Source: Hordeum vulgare subsp. vulgare
Lineage: Eukaryota > Streptophyta > Magnoliopsida > Poales > Poaceae
Direction of reading: 5' to 3'
DNA: 64,000 nt
Assembly (NCBI RefSeq): GCF_904849725.1
Contig: NC_058518.1
Span: forward strand, 512,417,225-512,481,224
The stretch's first letter is position 1, and every line of letters begins with the position of its first letter. The notes beneath the pieces were generated by a model, which worked only from the letters and a program-made list of their open reading frames with translations, was not told where the DNA came from and did not search any database. Of this stretch, positions 35,866-46,923 are shown in pieces. The translations under genes were made by a program, and so were the position numbers.

Positions 35866-38800
35866 CCCCCTCAGCCGGAACTCTATGGGGATGGATGTTG
35901 AGGCTGGAACGAAACTCCTGGAATAGCTGTGATGGAAGCCCTTTCGTGAAGACATCAACATATTGGGAGCTTGAGGGGACATGGAGGATGCGAACTTCAC
36001 CAAGGTTGACACGGTCACGTACGAAATGAAGATCTATCTCAATGTGCTTCGTACGTTGATGTTGCACTGGGTTTGTGGCAATGTAGGATGCGCTCACATT
36101 GTCACAATAGACCAGCGTGGAACGTGAGGGAGGACGGTGTAGCTCATGAAGGAGTTGGCGGAGCCAGCATGATTCGGCAACATAGTTAGCAACGCCGCGA
36201 TACTCCGCTTCCGCGCTGGAGCAAGAAACCGTGTTTTGCCGTTTGGATGACCAAGAGAGCAAGTTATGTCTGAGGAAAATGCAGAACCCCGAAGTGGAAC
36301 GACGGGTGTCCGGGCAGCCAGCCCAATCTGCGTCTGTGTAGGCGAGGAGATCATGCGATGATGATTTGTAGAGTTGCAACCCGAAGTGAGTAGTGCCGCG
36401 AATGTAGCGTAGGATGCGTTTGACGAGCTGCATGTGAGAATCGCGCGGCGCATGCATGAAGAGACATGCTTGCTGAACGGCATAAGAGATGTCAGGGCGT
36501 GTGAGAGTTAGGTACTGCAGGGCACCGGCAAGGCTGCGGTAGAGGGTGGGGTTGCCGAGTAGGTGACCATCATGGGCGGAGGCTTTGGATTGTGCGTCGA
36601 CAGGTGTTGAGACGGGTTTGCAATTGAGCATCTTAGCACGCTCAAGGATCTCGAGGGCATACTGTTGCTAGCAGAGAAAGAGGCCGGAGGAGTTGGGAGT
36701 GACGTTAATGCCAAGAAAGTGGTGGAGCTTGCCGAGATCAGTCATGGAAAACTCCAGTTTGAGAGAGTTGATGACATGGTGTAGAGCCTGAGGTGTGTTG
36801 GCGGTGAGGATGATATCATCGACATAAACCAAAAGGTAAGCAATGGAGCTGCCGTGGTTAAGGATGAAGAGAGAGGAGTCACATTTGGAAGAGTGAAACC
36901 CAAGAGAGAGCAAGAAGGAGCGAAAGCGATGAAACCAAGTGCGCGGGGCCTGCTTTAAGCCATAGAGAGACTTATGCAGAAGGCATACGTGATCTGGTTT
37001 GGTTGGGTCGACAAAACCAGAAGGTTGAGCACAATATACCGTTTCCTTGAGATCGCCGTGGAGGAAGGCGTTTTTGACGTCGAGTTGGTGTATCAGCCAC
37101 GAGCTGGATGTGGCGATGCTGAGCACAACCCGAATGGTGGCCGGTTTGACAACCGGGCTGAACTTTTTGTCGTAGTCGACCCCTTCCTTTTGAGTAAAGA
37201 CACGAACCACCCATCGTGCCTTGTAGCGCGCCAAGGAGCCGTCGGTGTGAAATTTATGACGGAATATCCACTTGCTAGTAACCACGTTGACACCTGCAGG
37301 TTTGGGAACCAAAGACCAAGTCGAGTTTTTGATTAAAGCATCATATTCATCACACATTGCGTGTTGCCAATGGGGGTCCTTGAGGGCCGAGCGGTAAGTG
37401 GGAGGAATGGGCGAGATGGTGCTGGTCGTGTTGGACAGAAAGAGTCGACGCGGTTGGCAAAAACCAGATTTAGCTCGAGTGCGCATTTTGTGGGAATTTT
37501 GCGGCGGTGGAACGGGTTGGGCGTGAGCAGGGAGACGTGGCGGACGAGGAGTGGATGGCGCAGGAAGCGAGGGAGATTGCGTGGGACCAGGAGTGGCAGA
37601 GGAATGTCCAAGATTCGAGGTGGGTGCGCTGGCAGAGGCGACAGGGGCGGACGGCTGGCGCGTGGGCGGGGTTGGTTGGTTGGTGGCGGCAAATTCGGTC
37701 GGATGGGGGCGATCCGAGGGGAGTGGGGTCAGCGCGGAAGGCGAGGGAGATTCGGTGGGTGGGCGCGCGTCGGGAGGTGATCGAGGGGAAGGCGGGGCCA
37801 GGGCAGGCTGGCGGCCCGTGATTGGCGTGCATGGGGGTGTAGCACCGGTCAGGGGCGGGAAAGCCGGGTATGAGGTAGGTGGGATCACAGGAGAGATTCG
37901 GTCAGGATTTTTTGTGGCAGGGGAGGGATGAACCGAAGGTGTGGGTGTGTTATCGTATGGAAAAACTTGCTCGTCGAAAACAACATGACGTGACACGATA
38001 ACTCTACGGGAGGATAGGTCGTAGCATCGGTAGCCCTTGTGCTCGAGGGGGTAACCGAGGAAGACGCAACGTGCTGAACGGGGAGCGAGCTTGTGTGGCG
38101 ACATGGCGTAAAGGTTTGGAAAGCATAAGCACCCAAACACGCGAAGGTGATCATAGGTGGGGTGCACGCCGTGGAGGCGGAAGTATGGTGTTTGATCGTG
38201 AACAACACGGGACGGGCGACGGTTTAGTAGATACGTGGCGGTGTGGAGGGCTTCGACCCAAAAGGGAGGGGGAAGATGAGCTTGGAGGAGAAGGGTTCGA
38301 ACAATATCATTTGTAGTTCGAATGAGCCGCTCAGCTTTGCCATTTTGTGGCACGGTGTGGGGACAAGAGAAGCGGTAGGTGATGCCATTGGTGGACAAGA
38401 ACGAGCATAGGGTGGAGTTGATGAACTCGCCACCATTGTCACATTGCAAGGCCTTGACGATCACGTTGTATTGGGTGCGTATGTAGGAGAAAACGCGAAG
38501 AAGGGTGGTCGAGGTGTCGGACTTGTTGCGGAGGGGAAATGACCAGGAGAAATGCGTAAAATCATCCAACACAATTAAGTAATATTGATAACCAGAGAAG
38601 CTTACAACGGGACTTGTCCATAAATCACAATGAAGGAGCTCAAAAGGAGCAAACGTGCGGCTATGAGAAGAGAGGAAGGGAAGGCGAGGTTGGCGGCCTA
38701 GTTGGCATGCCTGGCACGGTGAGTGCATGGGTTTATTACAAGGAGAAAGAAAATCGTGCGAGGCTAAGGAAGAAATAACATGGGGGCTTGGGTGGCCGAG

Positions 38801-40513
38801 CCGACGATGCCACACGTCGGCAGTGGAGACGGTGGTGGAGAGGGCGGTGCGCCAAGCCTTATTGTTGCCGAAGAAGGGATAGAGGTCGCCGGAGCTAGCG
38901 GAGATCATGATGACCCTCCTAGTGCGAAGATCCTTCACAAGAAAACCAAAGGGATAAAATTCAATGGAGCACGAGTTATCTTTGGTGAATTGCCGAACAG
39001 AGATGAGACTTGTAACAATATGGGGGGAAAAGAGAACATCTTTGAGGTGGAAATTGTGGGGCGGAAGGGTGGTGGAGCCAGAGGCATGGATAGGTAGGTG
39101 GGTGCCATTGCCAACAACAATGCTAGACGAATGATGCTTTAAAGAAGAGCTCGAGAGGTCGATGTTACCAGGGTGGCTGGTGACGTGGGACGAAGCGCCG
39201 CTGTCGAGGTACCATTCTTGCGGTGCGGATTGGCCGTTGGAGAAGTTGTTGGCGCTGTAGGCAGCTTGCAGCATGGCGAGATGATCCCACGACGGCTGCT
39301 GCGGTGAAGGTGGTGCGGTGTAGCCGGGCACGCGCATCAGATACGCGTGAGCGTGGGAGCCGGGAGCAGGGCCGAGCACGCCGGCAGAGTTGGGAGGAAC
39401 CCAGCCAGGCCGCGGGTTGGGAATGGCCATGCCATATGGAGCGAAGAACCCCATGTAGGGGTTATAGGGCATCGGAGGAGGAGCGCCGCGGCCCCCCTGA
39501 TCGCCGCGGTCACGGCCACGGCCGCGCCCGCGCCCGCGCCCACGTACACCCGAGTCGGCACCGTCCTGACGATTGCCGGAGCCACGCCCTGGTTGGGCAC
39601 CAGAGCCGCGGTCGTTGGGACGGAAGCCGGAGGAGCCGCCGGAGGCTGGAGGGGGACCGGAGGGAGCACCGCTCCCGGTGACGGCGAGGACGGTGACGGG
39701 TTCATCGGTGATGCGTTGGGCGAGGTTCTCCTCGGCGAGCTTCAGGCGTGAGAAGACCGTCTCGAAGGAGGGAAGAGGAACGGTGTCCCCGAGGACGACG
39801 CGGATGGTGTCGAGGCGCTTGTCGATGCCGTGAAGAAATTGAGTGGTGAGATCCACCTCAGTGACAACATGATCGATGTCAGCCAGCCCGGCGGTGAGAA
39901 GCTTCATGCGACGGGCGTACTCGGCGACGGAGAGGTCGCCCTGCCGGAGATTGCGGTACTGCCGGTTGAGCATCATGTACCGGGCGACGCGATTTGCTAG
40001 GAAGTAGTCACGGATGCGATGCCAGAGGTCGAAGGTGGTGGTAGCCCCGACGACGTGGTCGACGAGGTTGTCGGTGAGGGTGGCATAGATCCAGAGGACG
40101 ATGTGGGTGTCGATCTCGCGCTGTTGGGGGGTGGCGGTGGCGGGGAGGGGCTGTTCGATGAACTGGGCGACCCTGTAGCGGATGAGGACGAGCAGGTAGA
40201 ACGACTTCCACTTGTGGTAGTTATGGTCGTCGGGGTTGAGGAGGAACTTGATGTGGTTTTGAATGTTGTCGAGGAAGATGGGATGACGCGGAGCCGGCGG
40301 TAAGGAGGACGGCATGGAGGCGGGGGGAGATGAGAAGAGGGGCGCAAAGTGGGAGGGTGGGGAGGCGCCGCTGTGAGCCGAAGGAGCGGTGCTGAAGATG
40401 AAGGGGGAGGCGGCGGCGGCAGTGATGCCGTCGCTGGTGGCCGAACTGGAGGAGAGCGCCGGCGAGGGGGCAGAGCTTGTGCCCTGGGAGGCGGCGGCGG
40501 CGGGATCGGCCAT
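35771..40513 (-). pseudogene. gag-pol: Copia C gag-pol polyprotein with a single premature stop
   Basis: Starts at MADPAAAAS (ATG 40513), right after the PBS, and runs about 1580 codons to 35771, overlapping the 3' LTR. Gag: HNYHKWKSFYLLVL capsid-type region, then an Arg/Gly-rich tail (RGRGRGRDRG) in place of an obvious zinc knuckle. Protease WYLDSGASSHV (about 39210), GAG-pre-integrase VWHRRLGHPS (about 38800), integrase with CDNGGEF and GKAERLIRT (about 38440-38330), RT LLVYVDDIIL (about 36820), RNase H YTDADWAGCPD and SSAEAEYRGV (about 36330-36190). The only stop is TAG at 36668-36670, between RT and RNase H, where CAG (Gln) would fit. The RT region also has a missense-looking WVVRVFTQ where WVVRGFTQ is usual. 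Confidence 0.9.
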
Positions 40514-40533
40514 TGGAGTGGAGTCTGATACCA

Positions 40534-40707
40534 AGTAGGAAGGAGAATTATCTCTTGTGTATTGATCCTTCCTCACCCCTCTTTTATATACACATGAGTT
40601 GGTTACATGGCCCTATCTAGGTGGCACGCTGGCCAGGGCATGGCAGTAGTGGATGCTATATACATGGAGTGTAGTTACAACACGTAGTGGTACATCATGT
40701 GTTAACA
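40534..40707 (-). repeat. 5' LTR of Copia C (174 bp)
   Basis: Same bounds and length as 35692-35865. The element-strand end CCTACT is followed directly by PBS TGGTATCAGAC. Confidence 0.93.
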
Positions 40708-40751
40708 TCCTCCGCCTCCTTGAGCGTCAGGTTCGGGCACGCCATCATCAT
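40708..40751 (-). pseudogene. first coding exon of a minus-strand host gene, 5' part
   Basis: Begins ATGATGATG at 40751 (MMMACPNLTLKEAEE) and is cut by Copia C after 44 nt. A CT-rich leader and a TATA box lie upstream in the normal positions. The insertion adds several kilobases of foreign coding sequence in the first exon, so the gene is almost certainly disrupted here. Confidence 0.5.
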
Positions 40752-40796
<45 letters not shown>

Positions 40797-40985
40797 GGGC
40801 GAGGGAGGGTGAGGGCTGCAAGGGCCGGCGCTTAGGTTTTTTATAGCGGCGAGTGGGAGACGAACGACGGGGGTGGTTGGAGGGGCATTAATGACGGTTC
40901 GCGGCATGCGAAGGCGGGCTTCGATGGCGGCGTCCGCAGGTGGTCAGCCATGTGAATCAACGCCACACGTGGACCGACACCGCGC
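40752..40985 (-). promoter_or_regulatory. core promoter of the disrupted minus-strand gene
   Basis: On minus: TATAAAA at 40845-40839, then a leader ending in a long (CT)n run, then ATG 40751. An ACGT-core site (cacgtgg, 40970-40976) lies further upstream. This is a regular plant core-promoter layout seen by eye only. Confidence 0.45.
40756..40800. repeat. (GA)n microsatellite followed by poly-G
   Basis: A GA run at 40755-40787 is followed by about 13 G. It lies in the putative 5' leader of the minus-strand gene. Confidence 0.9.
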
Positions 40986-41027
40986 GTGAACTCACGCCCC
41001 ACTACGGCGGTTGATGGGACGCTTTGA

Positions 41028-41108
41028 TAGTCTGCGTCGGTGTAATGGCGCTAGACAGTCTACATCGGTGTAATGGCGCTCGGCAGTCTGCGTCGGAGTA
41101 ATGCGGGC
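41028..41108. repeat. tandem repeat, three 28-bp units
   Basis: The unit cagtctgcgtcggtgtaatggcgct-x3 occurs at 41028-41055, 41056-41083 and 41084-41108 (last copy imperfect). Confidence 0.85.
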
Positions 41109-41840
41109 AAAGGCGAGGTTAGGGTTAGGTTAGCGCGTGGACCGCCCATACGAGCGAGCACCGGATTTCCCATCCAAACTTTTTTATGAATGGGTATGGA
41201 CAAATCTGAATCGTTGATATGTGTGGGAGGATTGTATACCCAAGCAAAAGTGTTATTACAGTGATTTATGCAATTTGTCATGGTCAGAAAAATGAATTGC
41301 TATGAATTCAATTTGCCATGTTATGAACATACATTAAGTAAAAGTTTGCCGGTATCCATGGTAAAACCTATATAAATCCTATACAGATCATGGCAAAATA
41401 ATTTGCCATGAGTACATCCAAAAAAATCGTAAGTAATCGAGACAAATACAATGCAAGATTAGAATGGATTTGTGCATCCATGAGAGGGACGAAAAGAGTA
41501 CCCATCACGCACCACCGTGTCACTCTCTACTCCTCCCCTCGCAGTGTACATGTGTTAGCGTATGGGTGGGGCTGTGCGGGTAGTCAACATTTGTTTATTT
41601 CGGCCTATATGTAACCCTTTAGCGTATTCATTAAAGTTGTGTTTTTTGTGACTAGATTAGCGAATATCGTAGTTGAGAATTTTCAGTTAGCGTATACTGC
41701 AGAGTTTGCAAATATCATTTGCTAATCTATTTTTGTAAATATAATCACTTGAGCAGCGAGAATAGAAGATATATCATTAGCTTGTTTTACACTACGGATC
41801 AATGACATTACGTGCGCAGTTGGTTGATAAATCTACAAGT
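41109..41840. other. intergenic, no gene seen
   Basis: The word tttgccatg/catggcaaa recurs in both orientations between 41270 and 41412, which may be a decayed MITE. Nothing else is supported. Confidence 0.35.
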
Positions 41841-42027
41841 GTGGGAAGAGCAGCGTCTAGATCCTCCCACCAACTTTAGTAGTAACGACGAGAGAAAGTC
41901 CTTTACATTGTCGGTTATGATTGAATCCAGTTACGGAGCTACACAAAAAAAGAATTCAAACTTTTCTCCAAGGTTGGGAGGGAGGGGGGGGGGGGGGGGG
42001 GCAGCGCCCCCGGCCTCAACATAGCTC
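41841..42027 (+). repeat. direct repeat copy 1 (187 bp)
   Basis: Shares gcgtctagatcctcccacca through caacatagct with 43312-43561. A segment of about 63 bp present in copy 2 (aactactgggaggctaagca onward) is missing here between A-runs. Both copies carry a poly-G run and a CCCCC-rich mirror. Confidence 0.9.
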
Positions 42028-42349
42028 TGTGACGTCTTGGGCTGAAAGGAAAAGGTCTTTGAGGAAACCGAGAGCATTTTATTTGCGGGTGTTATTACGT
42101 CTGTACTCAGCTTATATGAATATAAACCAAATTTCTGGAAAATAGCTCACGGTTTATAGGTTAATATATGAAAAAACGGGATTTTTTCTATAGTATAGTG
42201 CTTGGCAGTGATGTCCAAAAGGTAGGATAATCACATCATTAAGCTACTAGCTTTTCTCACACCGCATAGGAACCTCCATCTCAGCCAGCCTCAGTGGTTT
42301 CCAACAAGACAGTGCGGGTGGAGGTGACGGTCCACTAGGAAGCCCGTGT

Positions 42350-42986
42350 GACGATCGATGGTATAAGCGTGTAGTGTCGACAATCTATACTCCATGCGTT
42401 CATCACATCACAGTTCCGGAGAGCTGCTTTCTCGCACGCCGATGCACGCCGGCGTTTGAGATGAGATAGACTACGATGGCAGCGTAAGTTATGAGACGAG
42501 GCAAAACCCTAGGTGTTTTCGGTGTGTCTTTGGCCGACCACGATAAGCAGTATATATAGGAGGACCAAAGTCGGTACCGTGTCGCGATCACGTCTCAGAC
42601 CGACTTGGTTTCCAAGTCGTATACATATCGGACAAGAAATTCTCAACTTGTCTGCCAAGACATAAAAACTAAAACGGCAAAAGAAAGCCCTGCCCCCGCA
42701 AGGCAACGGGCCGGAATTCGGCAGACCATTCACGCGCATGTCGCACGTACGCGCCGCCTGGTCCGGCGAGGCGAGGCGAGCGAGCGCGCGTGTGGTCTTC
42801 TCCTTTCTCTTCTCAACACACACTTAGAATGGTGGGGAGAACTCGCTATATAAAGAGGTCCAACTCTTCCTCAACTAGCGGTATGGGACTAAACTTTAGC
42901 ACCACCGCACCACCACTTACCATTTTACTCATGGGCTCATTTAAGATTTCAGAATTTTGTAGATAGGCCAAGCTCATTAATTCTAA
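42350..42986 (-). mobile_element. LTR fragment of a further retrotransposon
   Basis: On minus a typical LTR start TGTTAGAATTAATGAGC at 42986 is preceded by the purine-rich ggtggtggat. It continues with 'agtttagtcccataccgcta' wording and TATA-like boxes (ctttatatagc near 42855, ctatatatactgc near 42550). The left boundary is not resolved. 42987-43311 would then be the 3' end of its interior. Inference from layout. Confidence 0.45.
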
Positions 42987-43311
42987 CAATCCACCACCAG
43001 ATCTCAAATACCCATTTAGAGATTTGCCTTTTATCTCCACTTGTTTAATATATCAGTGTTTCAGGACAGACTGTTAAGTTGAACTTCTGTCTAGATCTTT
43101 AAGCTACATCCATCCACAACTTGGCAATGGACTATGCCTTGAATTGCTAGTTTTGGGTGAACAGGTTTCACTCATATACCAATACCTGGCTGCTAGTAGG
43201 CTATCCCGTGGTTTGGAGCATATGCGTCGTACTTCGTGGTCTCTTCGTGAGCTTACTAGAGATTACCCAAATCTCCTAGATTGCGACGTTTGTAAATCGG
43301 AGCTCATATAA

Positions 43312-43561
43312 GGGTGGGCAAAGCAACGTCTAGATCCTCCCACCAACTTTAGTAGTAACGAGGAGAGAAAGTCCTTGACATTGTCAGTTATGATTGCATC
43401 CAATGACGGAGCTACACAAAAACTACTGGGAGGCTAAGCATAAATGATACAAATCTGGGGACCAAAAGCTAATTTTCCCCTCATCTAGGCCCACTAAAAA
43501 ATTCAAGACTTTTCTCCAAGAAGGGGGGGGGGCAGCACCCCCCTCGGCTTCAACATAGCTG
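43312..43561 (+). repeat. direct repeat copy 2 (about 250 bp)
   Basis: The longer partner of 41841-42027, lying 1.3 kb downstream in the same orientation. Confidence 0.9.
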
Positions 43562-44526
43562 CGCTGCTAATTGAACCCTTGAGCTTTAGGTAATACAGGA
43601 ATTAATATAATGTAGTACAAAAATAGTAACGACCATAATTTTCTCGCAAAAATAAATATGGGGGCATATTTCCATTTTTTGTTTCTATATCTTTACCTAA
43701 TAATAAAGCAAATAGTGTTTCTATAGGAGCTCTCTTTCTCTCTCCCGCCCGCCCGCTCGCGTGTACTCGCAATGGTAAAGACCGGCTCGCCGAGTCATGG
43801 CCATGCTCTGTTCGAGCAGGAAACACGCCCTCTCCTGCCGTCACCGCCACCGTCGCCAAGCCTGTGGGAAGGGCTCGCCCTCGCCTTCGGTATCCTCCGT
43901 TTGGCGGTGCTCATCGTGCTGCTTATTCTGGGAGGCATCTACTTCGTCATGTAGCTGATCTGGCGTCGTGCCCACGAGGATGAAGAGGCGGCGAAGACGG
44001 TGGCCGCGGAGCAGCAGCTGGCGGAGCTGCCCCCGACACCGCGCCATGACCCCCACCTCACCAGGTGAGCTAACCCACCCTACGCCCCATCTTTTCCCTT
44101 CATCTGGATCTGGGACGACACCATGCATCGTGCCTTTGTTCTTTGTCGTCCTCGCCATTCTCGTGGTGCATGTGCTCGGTGCCTTGTCCATCATGGCGTA
44201 AATTGCGTAACCGTTGCTAGTGGCGAAGTGGATGCTGCAAGGCAAGGGCATGACACGTGAATGTGTATCCTCGCTCTCGAGCAGCGGGAGCATGCTAACG
44301 AAAGTCGACCGCGTGCACGCCCCTGCCCGCCTGTCGCAGAGCACGATGCTGCCGACGATGGTGGGTGGGCTCATTAGCGAGCTTGTAGCGATGTTGTGTA
44401 CCATCGATTTGCGCGGCGTGTTGCGGGGATGAGCCCATGGAAGAAGGTTGCCAGGCGATGTATGCATGGTAGGTTAGGGAAATACAATAATTCCTGGTTT
44501 ACTCTTCCACTCCCTCCGTTGCTAAA
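43562..44526 (+). other. GC-rich gene-like fragment with a small one-helix ORF
   Basis: The ORF 43772-43954 encodes 60 residues with one hydrophobic helix near the C-terminus (GILRLAVLIVLLILGGIYFV). Downstream open GC-rich pieces (43968-44430) may be exons separated by a GT-AG-like gap near 44067. No family is recognised. It may be captured gene sequence next to the CACTA element, or native. Confidence 0.25.
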
Positions 44527-46780
44527 TATGGATCCTGACCATCAGTTCAGAAAAGACAAGAAGAACTTTACCAAAGGTAAAGTTGTCAAAAACTTGGCAC
44601 CACCTGCGTTCACAGGCCAACAGATCCTGGATCAGTTAAACGCCCTCGAGCCTGATCCAGAGCGTCCAGGGTATTTCAAGGGGTATAATTCAAAACACGC
44701 CTGGACTCACAAGCCATGCTTTTGGGATCTGCCTTACTTCAAAGACCTCCTTCTTCCACACAATATCGACATGATGCACACTGAAAAGAATATCGGAGAG
44801 GCTATTTTTGGTACATTGTTCGACATAGATGGGAAGACAAAGGATAATATTAAGGCTAAAGTCGATCAAGAGACACTATGTCATAGACCGTTACAAAACA
44901 TGCGAGAAGGCAAAGGAAAGCAGAAGTGGTCGAAGCCAAAGGCCTGGTTCAATCTTGGAAGGCCAGCTATGAGGGAAATTATCTTGTGGGTCAAAATGCA
45001 CTTGATGTTCCTCGATGGGTATGCAACGAATCTAAATAGGGGAGCGAGTCTTGAAAAATTAAAAATCTTTGGTCTCAAGAGTCATGATTGGCACATATGG
45101 CTAGAGTGGGTAATGTCGGTGATGTTACGTGGCTTTATTCCTGAGGGTGAATGGCTAGTACTGGCGGAGCTGAGCTATTTCTTCCGTGTTCTTTGTGCGA
45201 AAGAATTGTCGCCTGGTGTGGTAGAAGACATGGAGGAGTTTGCACCAGAGTTGTTGTGCAAGTTAGAGAAGATCTTTCCACCGGGCTTCTTTAATCCAAT
45301 GCAGCATTTGATTTTACATCTACCGACCGAGGCAAGATTGGGTGGGCCCGTGCAAGATCGTTGGTGCTATGCAACTGAGAGGATGCAGAAGACCCTTCGA
45401 GCTAAATGTAAAAATAAGCGTAGAATTGAAGCATCGATGGTTGATGCATTCATTACTAAGGAGGTGCCAAACTTTGTGACAACACACTACAAAGCCAAAA
45501 ATCATCATTTGCATAATCCGAAGCCTCGGCACAATGATGCAGACCCTTAAAAAGGTGGGTCCAATCTCAACCTATTCAAAGGGAAGCTCGCACCAGTCGG
45601 TGCTTCGAAACCAATAACGTTGGATGTCGAAGAATGGCAGAATATTTTGGTGTATATCTTCAACAACCTAACAGAAGTGCGGCCGTACATCGAGTGAGTT
45701 CTCGGCACATTTTCCCGTAACTTCTAATTCATTTGAACTGCTCTTATTCCCGGATATTTCAAACAGCCGTTACGTCGGCAAATTCTCGGATGGAGCAGTG
45801 ATCGAAAATGATTCCGTCGAAGAGTATGAGCTTCTGTCAAAGACAGGAGGCGGCTATCCCGGTTTCATCTCTTGGTTCAAACAAACGGTAATTATCAATA
45901 ATGGACCATTTCATTTCTTGGTCTAACTTGCGGCTAATGCAACAATCGTTTCGTATTAAACTTGTAGGCTAATTCAGAGTCTATGGATGCCGAATTGAGA
46001 CAAGTCGCTAATGGTTTTGACTATAAGGTCCGTTCATTTGAGAAATACAACATCAACGGGTATCTCTTTCGTACCTTTGGCAAAGAGCTATCTATGCCCG
46101 ACCGGAAATCTACAAATTGTGGTGTCTCTGCTATCGGCGAAGGTGTTATCGAGTATTATGGAAGAGTTGAAGCAATTTATGAACTTCAATTCTATGGTGA
46201 AAACCCACCGAACATCGTAGTCTTCAAATGTTATTGGTTCCAGCCGAAGAAGACTAGAAGGACTCATGAACATATAGGACTAGTCGAAATCAATCCAAAC
46301 ACCCATTTAGATGTTCCCGATGTCTATATTACGGCTCAACAGGCGACCCAAGTTTTCTATCTACCGTGGGCATGCCAAACGGATAAGAATCTGGAAGGTT
46401 GGTATGTTGTTTATGAAGTGCCGCCACATGTCAGCCCACCTCTCCCAAATGAACAGGATTATGAACCTCACATTAACCCAGACACATATGATGGAGAATT
46501 CTTCCAAGAAACACGTCTTTCCAAGAAACGTTTCAAGAACCGCCGTGCTTCACCCAAGAACATGGAAGTAGACAGCGACAATGAATCCGACTCCAGCCCT
46601 AAGCCGGAACCAGAAGGCCTGGAACTCGTAGAGGTTACTGATGCGGATGACCTGTCAATGCTTCAAGGATTAAAGGAAGGTCTTTCACAACTTCACACCG
46701 TTGAACCCGACGAGCACGTCATTCATGAAGACATGCATGATAGTGATGATGATGATGCATTTATTGATGATGATTATTAG
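44527..46780 (+). pseudogene. TNP2 (TnpD-like) CACTA transposase, C-terminal part
   Basis: Exon-like blocks: 44527-45693, 45767-45887 and 45968-46780, joined by GT-AG introns (GTGAGT at 45694; AAACAG ending 45766; GTAATT at 45888; TTGTAG ending 45967). The first block starts DPDHQFRKDKKNF and contains PHNIDMMHTEKNIGEA, LKSHDWHIWLE, HFLHLP-like LILHLPTEARLGGPV and RRIEASMVDAFI, the DUF4218/transposase_21 region. The last block holds the DUF4216-type part (YYGRVEAIYELQFYG, ATQVFYLPWACQTDKN) and an acidic tail (DSDDDDAFIDDDY). A TAA at 45548-45550 interrupts block 1, where Gln or Glu is expected. The N-terminal half with the catalytic core start is missing, so it is inactive. Confidence 0.88.
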
Positions 46781-46923
46781 TTTTAAGATTCACAGCTTAA
46801 ATTATATATATTTTAATCTTTATTATTCATGTACATATTATTATTCATGTCAGTTATTCAATTTTTTTATGTTGTACTAATTTATTTTAATCTTTATCAT
46901 GGCAGGTCACCAGGTGTGGAAAG

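Larger units (their letters stand above)
35692..40707 (-). mobile_element. short-LTR Copia retrotransposon C
   Basis: 5016 bp with two 174-bp LTRs differing at about 5 sites (near 3%), perfect target duplication tcctc (35687-35691 and 40708-40712), PBS TGGTATCAGAC (minus, 40533-40523) and PPT GCTGAGGGGG next to the 3' LTR (35866-35875). On the element's own strand the LTRs begin TGTTAACAC and end CCTACT, so the ends are TG...CT and not the usual TG...CA. The gag-pol frame is intact except for one nonsense codon. The element is inserted in the first coding exon of a host gene in the same orientation. Confidence 0.93.

Noticed and set aside
37333..40347. Plus-strand and shadow frames of 80-150 codons
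   Set aside because: Antisense shadows of the Copia C gag-pol frame, which has all conserved Copia motifs on minus.
43772..43954. 60-codon ORF with a membrane helix as a confident gene
   Set aside because: GC-rich context, no family recognised, flanked by other open pieces; kept only as a low-confidence block.
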